DNA of 50,296 bases from assembly GCA_028751075.1 (NCBI GenBank), contig JAQZDA010000014.1, forward strand, positions 1 to 50,296, in the 5' to 3' direction. The notes beneath the pieces were generated by a model. It was not told where the DNA came from. It did no database searches and worked only from the letters and a program-made list of their open reading frames with translations. Within the stretch, counting starts at the first letter, position 1; every line of letters starts with the position of its first letter. Positions 24,094-32,851 of the stretch are shown piece after piece. Source of the DNA: Euryarchaeota archaeon Ods02 (GTDB lineage Archaea; Halobacteriota; Halobacteria; Halobacteriales; Halorutilaceae). Both the position numbers and the translations under genes were made by a program.

Positions 24094-24438
24094 ATGGGGC
24101 TTCTCAAAAGCTTCCTGAAGACACCCGATCTCGAGGTGGAGTCACGGGAAGCAGACGGCTCGACTATCTATATCTGCCGGTTCCAGGACAGAGAGGTACA
24201 GCTAGAGTACCACCGCGAGAACCACGAGGTCACGGTGAAGAGCGAAGCGCTCGACGTCACACCCGACGCACACAGCACAACGGTCGACAGCCGCCTCAAG
24301 GAGCTCGGGGTCGTACTACACAAGAAGAAGTACAGAGACGTCGAAGCCGGAGAGGTCCATGTCGACCTCTTCGAGGGAAGCGGAGTCAAACTACGCGACA
24401 CCGAGGACCGCGTCAAGACCGTGATCCAGCCTGCTTAG
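24094..24438 (+). CDS. Uncharacterised 114-residue protein
   Basis: A 114-residue protein with beta-strand-like segments (STIYICRFQDREVQLEYHRE, HEVTVKSEAL) followed by a helix (TTVDSRLKELGVVLHKKKYR). Coding character is clear, but I do not recognise the family. ATG 24094 is the first good start. A phytoene-desaturase-like gene follows 80 bp downstream on the same strand. Confidence 0.6.
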   Translation: MGLLKSFLKTPDLEVESREADGSTIYICRFQDREVQLEYHRENHEVTVKSEALDVTPDAHSTTVDSRLKELGVVLHKKKYRDVEAGEVHVDLFEGSGVKLRDTEDRVKTVIQPA

Positions 24439-24518
24439 ACGGTGAGAAAGACAGGTCAGCCATACCTACACGGCAGGTAGCTTAACCGAGAGACGGACTA
24501 TATCCGCAGGAGAGACCT

Positions 24519-26144
24519 ATGACCGGACAGGAATCCGTGGCCGTAGTCGGTGGAGGTATCGGCGGCCTCACCGCCGCACACGAGCTAAGGGAACGCGGGT
24601 TCGCCGTAGACGTCTACGAAGCCCGGGAGATCTTCGGTGGGAAAGCACGGAGCTTTCCAGTAGATGAACCAGGCGTCGAAGGTCTTCCCGGCGAACACGG
24701 CTTCAGGTTCCTCCCGGGGTTCTACCGACATCTCCGGGACACCATGACCCGAATCCCATACGACGGAAACAGACGGGGCGTCAGGGACAACCTCGTCGAG
24801 ACCACGGAGCTGATGAAAGCCAAGACAGGAGGCGAGAACGTCACCGCTTCAGCCGAACTCCCGGGTTCCCCCACCGAGCTGAAGAACACTCTCGAGAGGA
24901 TGTTCTGGAGGGACGAGGTCCCCGACAGGGAACACGACTTCTTCCTCAACCGTTTCCACCTCCTCGTAACCAGCTGCGAGAGACGGTGGAACACGGAACA
25001 CGAGAACACCAGCTGGTGGGAGTTCACCCGCGCGGAGGAGATGAGCGAAGCCTACAGGAAGCACCTCGTGAGAGGCGCAACCAAGCTACTCGTCGCCATG
25101 GACCCCGAGAAGAGCAGCACCCGAACCATCGGCAAGATGACCGAACAGACCTTCTACGACATCGTAGACCCCGACAGGAATGTCGAGATACTCGACGCCC
25201 CCACCAACGAAGCCTGGATAGATCCGTGGACCAGCTACCTCGAGGACCAGGACGTATGCCTCCACCCCGACGAACCCGTCCAACGCCTAGAGTTCGACGG
25301 AGAGAAGATAACGTCGGTGGAGACCACTGACGCAACTGTGGAAGCCGACCAATACGTCCTCGCGACACCGATAGAGGCCGCCCTCGACCTCGTCACCCCG
25401 GAGATGCAGGACGCCGCACCCGAGCTACGGCAGATGACGAACCTCCACACCGACTGGATGAGCGGGATCCAGTTCTACCTAAACAGGGAGCTAGATCTCT
25501 CGCACGGACACGGTATCTACTTCGACAGCCCCTGGGCCCTGACCTCTATACATCAGAACCAGTTCTGGAGCCGGAAGGTCAGCAGCTACGGAGACGGCGA
25601 AGTCGAAGACATCCTCTCCATCTGCATAAGCGACTGGAGCACCCCCGGGGTCGAGACAGGTAAGCCCGCGGACGAATGCACGGAATCCGAGATACGGAGA
25701 GAGGTCTGGAGCCAGCTGCAGCGACACCTCGGAGAAGACGCCCCCGACGAGAGCGAAGTCGTAGGCTACCACCTCGCCCCCGGAATAACACACGAGAACG
25801 GAGAGACCAGGAACTCCGAACCCCTCCTGGTGAACACCGTCGGCAGCCGCAGGCATCGACCGCCGGCGGACACCGCGATACCCAACCTCTACCTCGCCGC
25901 CGACTACGTCCGCACCGAGACCGATCTCGCGACTATGGAGGGCGCCAACGAAGCCGCCCGAGACGCCGTGACAGGGTTGATCGAACGCAGCAGCCACAGC
26001 TCCAGGCCACCGAAGACCTGGAGCCTGCCCCAGAAGAAGCTCTTCCACCCCCTGAAAGCGCACGACAGAGTGAGATACGGTCTCGGACTCCCGCATATAG
26101 CCGAGACCACCGGCAAACTATGGAAGAAGAGAGCCACCGGATGA
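24519..26144 (+). CDS. HpnE/CrtI-like FAD-dependent oxidoreductase
   Basis: A 541-residue flavoprotein of the amine-oxidase/phytoene-desaturase fold. The N-terminal FAD motif is AVVGGGIGGLTAAHELRERG; FGGKARSFPVDEPG follows, as in hydroxysqualene dehydroxylase (HpnE) and carotenoid desaturases; the C-terminal FAD segment is NLYLAADYVRTETDLATMEG. A role in squalene or carotenoid metabolism is plausible, but the exact substrate is not deducible and no phytoene synthase is nearby. It ends 10 bp before a convergent aldo/keto reductase gene. Confidence 0.75.
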   Translation: MTGQESVAVVGGGIGGLTAAHELRERGFAVDVYEAREIFGGKARSFPVDEPGVEGLPGEHGFRFLPGFYRHLRDTMTRIPYDGNRRGVRDNLVETTELMKAKTGGENVTASAELPGSPTELKNTLERMFWRDEVPDREHDFFLNRFHLLVTSCERRWNTEHENTSWWEFTRAEEMSEAYRKHLVRGATKLLVAMDPEKSSTRTIGKMTEQTFYDIVDPDRNVEILDAPTNEAWIDPWTSYLEDQDVCLHPDEPVQRLEFDGEKITSVETTDATVEADQYVLATPIEAALDLVTPEMQDAAPELRQMTNLHTDWMSGIQFYLNRELDLSHGHGIYFDSPWALTSIHQNQFWSRKVSSYGDGEVEDILSICISDWSTPGVETGKPADECTESEIRREVWSQLQRHLGEDAPDESEVVGYHLAPGITHENGETRNSEPLLVNTVGSRRHRPPADTAIPNLYLAADYVRTETDLATMEGANEAARDAVTGLIERSSHSSRPPKTWSLPQKKLFHPLKAHDRVRYGLGLPHIAETTGKLWKKRATG

Positions 26145-26154
26145 CCGCCACCCC

Positions 26155-27150
26155 TTAAGCCTCAAGGAGACCGAGGTTCATCTCCACGTGCCCAGAGTTC
26201 GAGCTACCGAACAACGCCGTCTCCACGCCACCGTCACCACAGGCACGCTGTAACGCATCATGTACCTCATCCCTGGTTCGGCCGCGCGCGAACTCCCCCT
26301 GCATCAGGGACGCACTCCCGAAGACGTACAACCCGAGCTCGTCCGCCGCATCCAGAGCCGACATCCCGACGCCGTCTACGTTCTGCGTCTCCCGATCCCT
26401 TGCCTCGTCCATCCTTCCGTTGTAAGGCATCTGAACCGCATGTAGAGCGGGTTCGCCGTCACTGGCGTCCCCGGCTGCTTCGACGACACGCTCCATCGAA
26501 AGATGCTCCCTGTCTCCGTCTGGCACGCGGAAGCCGGTCCAGGTCGCCACCCCGTAGCCGCTGACGCGGCCGCGGTCCACCTCGCGTTCGAGGAAGCCAA
26601 ACGCCTCACGTAACGCACCGTAGAACTCGTCCTCCGGCAGCCGTTTCAGATGACACTCGGGGTTATGGAGGTAGTAGAGGTCGATCGACTCCAGATCGAG
26701 GTTGTCGAGGCTTCTATCCAGTTGGTTCTCCAGGAACCCCGGACTGATGCATTTCGAGTCCACGACGTCCTCGGGGTCGACGAACCCGGGCTCCACGTAC
26801 CGCTGCTGCACGAACCCATGTGGGTCGTCGGGGACCGCATCGTCGAACGGTATGTATCCGGCTTTCGACGACACGAAGACCTCGTCCCTGTCGAGCGCGC
26901 CGGAGTCCACGGCGTCACCGACGCATCTCTCCGAACGGCCGTGCCGGTAGTTCGACGCCGTGTCGACGACGTTACATCCGAGCTCGAACGCGGTCTCCAG
27001 CGCGTCGACGTAGGCCGCATCCGTCAAGTCGTCGGCGTCGCCGAGGTAGGTGCCGACGCCGAGCTTCGACAGCGTGAGAACGCCTTCGCCGCCGCCGTAG
27101 CCTCGGTAGCCGGTGCCTCCGAATCTATCGGTCGCCTCAGGTGTAGCCAT
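26155..27150 (-). CDS. Aldo/keto reductase
   Basis: A 331-residue TIM-barrel oxidoreductase. LTLSKLGVGTYLGD, the active-site segment NVVDTASNYRHGRSE (catalytic Asp and Tyr), SSKAGYIP (catalytic Lys) and IDLYYLHNPE (catalytic His) are all present; an NADP-binding end is represented by FGSSNSGHVEMNLGLLE. It is the plant-auxin-type AKR group by appearance. The open frame extends upstream to 27636, but ATG 27150 is correct: GCTATATACA lies about 27 bp upstream and the AKR fold begins here. Substrate unknown. Confidence 0.88.
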   Translation of the reverse strand: MATPEATDRFGGTGYRGYGGGEGVLTLSKLGVGTYLGDADDLTDAAYVDALETAFELGCNVVDTASNYRHGRSERCVGDAVDSGALDRDEVFVSSKAGYIPFDDAVPDDPHGFVQQRYVEPGFVDPEDVVDSKCISPGFLENQLDRSLDNLDLESIDLYYLHNPECHLKRLPEDEFYGALREAFGFLEREVDRGRVSGYGVATWTGFRVPDGDREHLSMERVVEAAGDASDGEPALHAVQMPYNGRMDEARDRETQNVDGVGMSALDAADELGLYVFGSASLMQGEFARGRTRDEVHDALQRACGDGGVETALFGSSNSGHVEMNLGLLEA

Positions 27151-27227
27151 CGACCCGATTTCAAGGCGGGCTGTGTATATAGCCCGCGGTCGGGTTCCCG
27201 CGAGCGACCATCCTCCGTTGGCTCCGA

Positions 27228-27698
27228 TTAACGGAGTAAGAGCTCGAAGCCTGCGTACGTCAACACAGCGAGTGCAACCGTCCACGCGGCGATGCTGAAC
27301 GCCATCCACGCCACCAGCTTCCTGCGCGGCGCCTCCAGCGCCAGCGCGACCGACATCGTGACGTAGACACCGGTGACTCCAGGCGCTATCAACGCGACGC
27401 CTGGGACTCCATGGCTGTCCCAGACCCTTTCGGCCTTCGTCCGGAAGTAATCTGGTGCGGGGAACCTGAACTTCCTGTGGAGCGCTGCGATACCCAGAAC
27501 GGGAAGCATGTTGCCGGTGAACGCGACGACGGAGACTGCGACGGGGTTGAAGCCCAGGCCGACGCCGGCCGGGACGATGACCAATACCTCGAACCAGGGG
27601 ATGGCGGCGAGAACGAATATCAGGACGTAGCCCCATACTCCGCCAACGCCGTAGAGCTCCGAGGCACCCTCCACAAGCTCCGCCAGCACCTCCATCAT
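27228..27698 (-). CDS. Small multidrug export family membrane protein
   Basis: A 156-residue membrane protein with four or five hydrophobic helices (GYVLIFVLAAIPWFEVLVIV, LVAWMAFSIAAWTVALAVLT) and the conserved P-x-FE-type segment IPWFEVLVIVPAGVGLG. It matches the small multidrug export family (PF06695), a name without much experimental support. It starts 4 bp after the SAMP2-like gene, so the two form an operon. Confidence 0.75.
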   Translation of the reverse strand: MMEVLAELVEGASELYGVGGVWGYVLIFVLAAIPWFEVLVIVPAGVGLGFNPVAVSVVAFTGNMLPVLGIAALHRKFRFPAPDYFRTKAERVWDSHGVPGVALIAPGVTGVYVTMSVALALEAPRRKLVAWMAFSIAAWTVALAVLTYAGFELLLR

Positions 27699-27702
27699 CG
27701 AG

Positions 27703-27903
27703 TCAGCCTCCCGACAGCGTCCGCATCACCACGACATCTTCGGCGTCGACGCGTGCGTCCTCCGGCACCGGACGCCCGTCGACGAGGACGACGGCGGCTT
27801 CGGGGTTGAAGCCGAGCGCGTCCAGTAGCTCCGCGTAGACGGCGTCGTCTGCGAGCTCGACGTCGTGGACGTCTCCGTTCTTCACGTCCGCGGTTACCTT
27901 CAC
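27703..27903 (-). CDS. samp2: SAMP2-like ubiquitin-fold protein modifier
   Basis: A 66-residue beta-grasp protein ending in the diglycine TLSGG needed for adenylation by an E1-like UbaA enzyme. VVLVDGRPVPEDARVD is close to haloarchaeal SAMP2, which is attached to lysines and also serves as sulfur carrier for tRNA thiolation. GGTTTAACCC about 27 bp upstream of ATG 27903 supports a leaderless start. A JAMM metalloprotease that may remove such modifiers is encoded at 49750-50235; no E1 gene is in the window. Confidence 0.85.
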   Translation of the reverse strand: MKVTADVKNGDVHDVELADDAVYAELLDALGFNPEAAVVLVDGRPVPEDARVDAEDVVVMRTLSGG

Positions 27904-27948
27904 GGCTGTAGTTCGTGGTCACGGGGTTAAACCCGTTACGCGTCGCCG

Positions 27949-28006
27949 CGTCCGCACGTCCACTCCACCCTGGTTCCGTCACGTCCGCACGTCCACTCCA
28001 CCCTGG
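27949..28006. repeat. 25-bp direct repeat upstream of the iron importer
   Basis: The unit CGTCCGCACGTCCACTCCAC plus CCTGG occurs at 27949-27973 and 27982-28006, a 33-bp period. It is followed by two copies of TCGACGTAGAC (28008-28018, 28024-28034). It lies between samp2 and the fbpA promoter and has no coding content. It may be regulator sites or a slippage product. Confidence 0.7.
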
Positions 28007-28038
28007 CTCGACGTAGACCGGGTTCGACGTAGACGCGG

Positions 28039-28046
28039 TTTAGAAA
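28039..28046 (+). promoter_or_regulatory. TATA-like box of the iron-binding protein gene
   Basis: TTTAGAAA lies about 28 bp before the end of the iron box, so transcription would start within or just after that box. Confidence 0.45.
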
Positions 28047-28056
28047 CCACTAAGTA

Positions 28057-28070
28057 TTAGGTTGGCCTAA
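28057..28070. promoter_or_regulatory. Iron box TTAGG-N4-CCTAA at the fbpA start
   Basis: TTAGGTTGGCCTAA has perfect 5-bp arms and sits 13 bp before ATG 28084, at the expected transcript start. The half-sites are those of DtxR/IdeR-type iron regulators. A second copy precedes fbpC at 31042-31055. Confidence 0.75.
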
Positions 28071-28083
28071 AATTCCTCCGTTG

Positions 28084-29271
28084 ATGACCGGTACAGAGGA
28101 AAGCCCTCGAAGGATGCACCGACGTCAGATCCTCGCCGCCTCCGCCGCCGGACTCGCGGCCGCCGGCACCGGCTGCCTCCATGACGACGGCGACGAAGAC
28201 GACGACGTAGACGAAGCACGAAGCGACGCAGTAGCCGACGCCCCGCCGCTCGGACAGCCCGTGACCTCCTCCGGCGTCTCCTGGAACGACCTCGGAGACC
28301 TCGAAGGCGCCGTCACCGTCTACAGCGGCCGCACCGCCGACCAGATAGACCTCGTCTTCGACCGGCTCGAAGACAGGTACCCCGAACTCACCATAGACCG
28401 CGACTACAACGACAACGACACACAGGTGACGCAGATAACGCAGGTCGAACGAGAGGACACCCCCGCCGACGTCTTCTACAGCCAGGACCCCGGCGCCCTC
28501 GGCGCAGTCGCCGACGCCGGCTTATCGCAGCCGCTACCCGAGGACGTCGTCGAGGCAGTCCCAGAGAGCTACCGACACCCAGAGGGCGAGTGGACGGGAG
28601 TCAGCGGCCGCGTCCGTAGCGTGGTCTACAACAGCGACCGCCTCGACGAGACCGAGTTCGACAGCTGGGACGACCTTCCCACGGACATCCAGTCCTACGC
28701 CACCGACAGCCGGTTTGAGGGCATCATCGCCACCCGTCCGAACTCCGGCACCTTCCGCGGCTTCATCCAGGCGATGATGGAGCTCGAAGGTGAGGAAGCC
28801 ACACGCCAGTGGGTCAGGGACTTCATGGACCAGGACCCCCAGCTGTTCACCAGCGGAACCGACCACGCCGTCGCGGTCAACCGCGGCGGAGACGACGACC
28901 CCATCGTAGGCCTCGGCAACAGCTACTACGCCGCCCGCATCATCAACGAAGACCCCGACGCACCAGTACGCGTCACCTTCACGGAAGGCGACGCCGGCGC
29001 CCTGTTCAGCGTCGCCGGCGTCACACCCACCGTGAACGTAGACAGCCCCGAGCTCGTGGCGGAGTTCGTCCGCCACCTCATCGCAGTCGAAGGACAGGAG
29101 TACATGATGGAAGACAACGGCGAGTTCCCCGTCATCGAAGGCGTCGACTACGTAGGCCCACTCCCCGGCCCCGACGAGCTCGACTCCCCTGAGTTCGACC
29201 TCAGCGAGTTCGACACCGAGCTCGCCGACGCACGTCAGCTCCTCGAAGACGAAGGCATGCTCCCCGTCTGA
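28084..29271 (+). CDS. fbpA: Iron(III) ABC transporter, Tat-exported substrate-binding lipoprotein
   Basis: About 395 residues. A twin-arginine signal (MHRRQILAASAAGLAAAGTG) leads to a lipobox Cys in GTGC, followed by a very acidic linker, so the protein is a cell-surface lipoprotein. The body is of the Fe3+-binding family: VTVYSGRTADQID, TPADVFYSQDPGALG, SGRVRSVVYNSD and a C-terminal GDAGALFSVAGVTPT. TTG 28081 and an internal ATG at 28114 are alternative starts. The permease follows, and the upstream iron box indicates repression when iron is plentiful. Confidence 0.88.
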   Translation: MTGTEESPRRMHRRQILAASAAGLAAAGTGCLHDDGDEDDDVDEARSDAVADAPPLGQPVTSSGVSWNDLGDLEGAVTVYSGRTADQIDLVFDRLEDRYPELTIDRDYNDNDTQVTQITQVEREDTPADVFYSQDPGALGAVADAGLSQPLPEDVVEAVPESYRHPEGEWTGVSGRVRSVVYNSDRLDETEFDSWDDLPTDIQSYATDSRFEGIIATRPNSGTFRGFIQAMMELEGEEATRQWVRDFMDQDPQLFTSGTDHAVAVNRGGDDDPIVGLGNSYYAARIINEDPDAPVRVTFTEGDAGALFSVAGVTPTVNVDSPELVAEFVRHLIAVEGQEYMMEDNGEFPVIEGVDYVGPLPGPDELDSPEFDLSEFDTELADARQLLEDEGMLPV

Positions 29272-29376
29272 AGCCCGCATGACCACCGAACCAGTCAGGA
29301 CGCCCCGTAGTCCCAATCCAGCGGATTCAAGCTTCTCCACCGCAGACCCCTAGACACCGAACACACCACTCCCTGA

Positions 29377-30996
29377 ATGAAACCCACGGAACTGACGGAC
29401 GACCTGATAGACAGGGCTGGATCCGCAGTCAGCGGTAAGACAGAGGATGTCTCCGTACATAGAACCCTCCTCGTCGTAGCCAGCGCCGTCGTCGCCTTCC
29501 TCATCGTCACCCCGATGTACTGGCTGGTGTCGGAAGCACTGGAAGTAGAACTACCTCGCGCCGTCGACCTCTTCTTCTCCTCCCTCGACATCACCGTCAA
29601 CAGCCTCGTACTCATGCTCTCCGTCACCTTCCTCTCCATAGTCCTCGGCGTCCCCCTCGCCATGCTGACGACGCGCACCGACCTCCCTTACCCGCGTTTC
29701 TGGAGCGTCGTAGCCGCGCTCCCCCTCGTGATACCCAGCTACGTCGGCGCCATAGCGTTCGTCTCCATGTTCGGCAGCGGCGGCGAAGTCGACTCGATAC
29801 TCGGCTACACCATCCCCCGCATCGACGGACTGTCGGGCGCTATCTTCATCATCACCCTGTACACCTACCCCTACGTCTTCCTGACGACGCGCGCCGCCCT
29901 CGTCTCCGCCGACGAAAGCCTCTTCGACGCCGCACGCACCCTCAACAGCGGCCCCCTCAGGTCGTTCAGACGCGTCACCCTGCCGGTGATCGGCCCAGGC
30001 ATCGCAGCCGGCGCCTTGCTCGCCGCCCTGTACGCCGTATCTGACTTCGGCACGCCAGCGTTCATGCAGGCCAGCGTCTTCACCAGCATGATCTACTGGG
30101 AGTTCGAGAACTACAACACCCCCGTCGGCTACGCCGCCTTACTCGCCATCCAGCTGATAGCCATCGTCGCCGTAGTCCTCGTGATAGAAGCCGGTATCGG
30201 CCGCGACGAAGACGCCTCCGGCGGCGACGCAAGAGGCAGCGAGATAGAGCTAGGGAGATGGAGGTGGCTGGGCGCAGGCTTCATAGCCCTCCTCGGCTTC
30301 GTCACCCTCGTAGTACCCGTCGCCGTCTTCGTCGCCTGGATCTTCCGCAGCGAAGGCGATCCCATCCCCGCGCTCGAGTTCCAGATGGAGTTCGCCTTCA
30401 ACTCCGTCTACCTCGCCGCCCTCGCCGCCGCCGTAGCGCTCGCCTTCGCCCTCCCCGTAGCTTACTACAGCGGAAGAACCAGTAGCTATCTCTCCCGCGT
30501 CCTCGAACGCGCCACCTACCTAGGGTTCGCCGTCCCCGGAGTAGTCATCGGACTCGCGCTCGTCTTCCTCGGCCTCAACACCTTCCCCTCCATCTACCGC
30601 GAAGGCATCTTGCTCCTGGTGTTCGGGTACGTCGTCCGGTTCCTCCCGCAGGCCGTCGGCACCGTGCGGTCGTCGGTGCTGCAGATAGACGACAGCACCG
30701 TCGAAGCCGCACGCACCCTCAACAGCGGACCCATCGAGACCTTCCGACGCGTCACCCTGCCGATGATCGCGCCAGGGATGGTAGCCGGCGCAGTCCTCGT
30801 CTTCCTGACGACGATGAAGGAGCTACCGATAACGTTGATGCTGCAGCCTATCGGCATGGACACCCTCGTCATCAAGGTCTGGCAGGCGCACAGCGCGTTC
30901 GCCTACAGGTACGCCGCCATCCCCGCGCTCGCGTTGATACTGATATCCGGGTTGACGATGCTGGTTCTGCTGCGTCAGGAGGATGCTGTGAGGTAG
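29377..30996 (+). CDS. fbpB: Iron(III) ABC transporter permease, fused double domain
   Basis: A 539-residue integral membrane protein with two homologous halves of about six helices each. Each half carries the EAA loop that docks with the ATPase: DAARTLNSGPLRSFRRVTLP in the first and EAARTLNSGPIETFRRVTLP in the second. The likeness of the two loops shows internal duplication. This is the FbpB layout of iron uptake systems. It lies 105 bp after fbpA with no clear promoter, so the two are probably cotranscribed. Confidence 0.92.
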   Translation: MKPTELTDDLIDRAGSAVSGKTEDVSVHRTLLVVASAVVAFLIVTPMYWLVSEALEVELPRAVDLFFSSLDITVNSLVLMLSVTFLSIVLGVPLAMLTTRTDLPYPRFWSVVAALPLVIPSYVGAIAFVSMFGSGGEVDSILGYTIPRIDGLSGAIFIITLYTYPYVFLTTRAALVSADESLFDAARTLNSGPLRSFRRVTLPVIGPGIAAGALLAALYAVSDFGTPAFMQASVFTSMIYWEFENYNTPVGYAALLAIQLIAIVAVVLVIEAGIGRDEDASGGDARGSEIELGRWRWLGAGFIALLGFVTLVVPVAVFVAWIFRSEGDPIPALEFQMEFAFNSVYLAALAAAVALAFALPVAYYSGRTSSYLSRVLERATYLGFAVPGVVIGLALVFLGLNTFPSIYREGILLLVFGYVVRFLPQAVGTVRSSVLQIDDSTVEAARTLNSGPIETFRRVTLPMIAPGMVAGAVLVFLTTMKELPITLMLQPIGMDTLVIKVWQAHSAFAYRYAAIPALALILISGLTMLVLLRQEDAVR

Positions 30997-31041
30997 TTCG
31001 CTCGGGTCAGGGAGCCGCAGTCAGATAAAAAACTACATCAC

Positions 31042-31055
31042 TTAGGCTCACCTAA
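31042..31055. promoter_or_regulatory. Iron box TTAGG-N4-CCTAA at the fbpC start
   Basis: TTAGGCTCACCTAA has perfect 5-bp arms and lies 9 bp before ATG 31065, downstream of an A-rich TATA-like AGATAAAAAA (31023-31032). It matches the fbpA box as TTAGGYTSRCCTAA. Confidence 0.75.
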
Positions 31056-31064
31056 CACCTTCAG

Positions 31065-32135
31065 ATGAGCGAAGCCGTCACCTCCTCCGTCCTCGAACTA
31101 GACGGCGTCACCAAGCGGTACGACGGCGAGACCGCCGTCGAGGACCTGGATCTCACGGTGGAGGAAGGCGAATTCATGACCCTCCTCGGACCCTCGGGAT
31201 GCGGTAAGACCACGACCCTGAGGTTGATAGCGGGTCTGGAGAAACCCGACGAAGGCAGGGTGAACATCTCGGGGGAGGTCGTCGCCTGCGACGACGGATG
31301 CAGGAAACCCGAATGCAGAGACGTCGGCCTCGTGTTCCAGGAGTTCGCCCTGTTCCCCCATATGACGGTGGAGGAGAACGTCGAGTTCGGGCTGAACGGA
31401 CACGCAGAAGACAGGGTCGACGAGATGCTCGAGCTAGTCGGCCTCGAAGGCCACCGGGAGAAGAACCCCGAGAACCTCAGCGGTGGACAGCGGCAACGCG
31501 TCGCCCTCGCCCGGTCGCTGGCGCCGGAACCCGAGGTTCTCCTGCTCGACGAACCCTTCAGCAACCTCGACGTCGGACTCCGCGTACGGATGCGTGAGGA
31601 AGTTCGGCGTATAGTTAAGGAAGCCGGAGTCACCACGATAACCGTCACCCACGACCAGGAGGAAGCCCTCAGCATAAGCGACCGCGTCGGAGTGATGAAC
31701 GACGGCCGTCTCGAACAGATAGGGAAGCCGGAGGATGTGTTCCAGACGCCGGAGAGCAGGTTCGTCGCCGACTTCCTCGGCCACGCGTCCTTCGTCAGCG
31801 GCTACGTCTCCGACGAAGGCGTGGAAACGCCTCTGGGTACCGTGGACTTCGACTACGTCGAAGGCCTGACAGAGGCGTACACAGGCGTCGACGTCGACCT
31901 CCTCGTCCGACCCGACGACGCCACCGCGCTCCCCGCGGAAGGAGACCCAGACGGAACCATCATACATCGCCGGTACGACGGCCCCAGCTTCACCTACCGC
32001 GTTGAGCTCTCTAACGGAGACACCGTCCACTGCATGCACAACCACGTAGATAGCTTCGAGGTCGGCGACGAAGTACAGGTCCGTCTCGAGCTCGACCACC
32101 CGCTCGCCTGGTATCCCGCGGAAGAGACCGCGTGA
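31065..32135 (+). CDS. fbpC: Iron(III) ABC transporter ATPase
   Basis: A 356-residue ATPase: Walker A GPSGCGKTT, Q-loop LVFQEFALFPH, signature LSGGQRQRVALARSL, Walker B LLLDEPFSNLD, H-loop VTHDQEEAL, and a C-terminal TOBE-type regulatory domain (about 240-356). It has its own promoter and iron box, separate from fbpAB. An oddity is a three-cysteine insert before the Q-loop (C75, C79, C84: ACDDGCRKPECRDVG) that is absent from most CUT1/FbpC ATPases I know and could sense metal or redox state. Confidence 0.93.
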   Translation: MSEAVTSSVLELDGVTKRYDGETAVEDLDLTVEEGEFMTLLGPSGCGKTTTLRLIAGLEKPDEGRVNISGEVVACDDGCRKPECRDVGLVFQEFALFPHMTVEENVEFGLNGHAEDRVDEMLELVGLEGHREKNPENLSGGQRQRVALARSLAPEPEVLLLDEPFSNLDVGLRVRMREEVRRIVKEAGVTTITVTHDQEEALSISDRVGVMNDGRLEQIGKPEDVFQTPESRFVADFLGHASFVSGYVSDEGVETPLGTVDFDYVEGLTEAYTGVDVDLLVRPDDATALPAEGDPDGTIIHRRYDGPSFTYRVELSNGDTVHCMHNHVDSFEVGDEVQVRLELDHPLAWYPAEETA

Positions 32136-32233
32136 ACTCCGGGTCCCAAGCCACCGGATGCCACGACATATCATCCGCATCCGCCGCCCCGTAACGTCAG
32201 GCTTTTATCGGCAAGCGGTCAACGAAGACCAAG

Positions 32234-32776
32234 ATGGGACGAAAACCGGGCAGCATGTACCGCGACATCGACGACAGCGCCTACACACGTCGCGAGTACA
32301 TCGACGGAGTCCCCGGGTCGAAGATTACGAGGTTCGACATGGGGGATCTGAAGGCCGGCAGCGACGAATACCCCGTCGCCGTCAGCCTCAGCGTACAGGA
32401 AGCGTGTCAGATACGGCACAGCGCTCTCGAGAGCAGCAGGATCGCCGCAAACCGCAACATGATAAAGGAGCTCGGCGAAGCCAACTACAAGATGCTGCTC
32501 CGCGTTCACCCGCATCACGTCTTGCGGGAGAACAAGCAGGCGACCGGCGCAGGAGCCGACCGCGTCAGCGACGGCATGCGGCAGAGCTTCGGGAAACCAG
32601 TCGGCACCGCCGCCAGAGTCGACGAAGGCCAGAAGATCTACACCGCACGCGTCGAAGCCAGCCGCGAACAGCTAGAGGTCGCTAAAGACAGCCTCCGACG
32701 CGCCTACACCAAGGTACCGTGTCCGTGCAAGGTAGAGGTCGACGAAGGACTCGACCTCATCCCCGAAGAAGCCTGA
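32234..32776 (+). CDS. rpl10e: 50S ribosomal protein L10e (uL16)
   Basis: A 180-residue large-subunit protein, the archaeal form of uL16, which lies near the peptidyl-transferase centre and A-site tRNA. MGRKPGSMYRDID at the start, LRVHPHHVLRENK and AGADRVSDGMRQSFGKPVGT are diagnostic. CTTTTATCGG about 28 bp before ATG 32234 makes the message leaderless. Monocistronic. Confidence 0.97.
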   Translation: MGRKPGSMYRDIDDSAYTRREYIDGVPGSKITRFDMGDLKAGSDEYPVAVSLSVQEACQIRHSALESSRIAANRNMIKELGEANYKMLLRVHPHHVLRENKQATGAGADRVSDGMRQSFGKPVGTAARVDEGQKIYTARVEASREQLEVAKDSLRRAYTKVPCPCKVEVDEGLDLIPEEA

Positions 32777-32851
32777 ACCTAGCTCTTCACAACCTCTCTA
32801 ACCGTAGTCGACGGGCAAGAACTTTCTAACCCGGAGTCCAGTACTCTTTAC

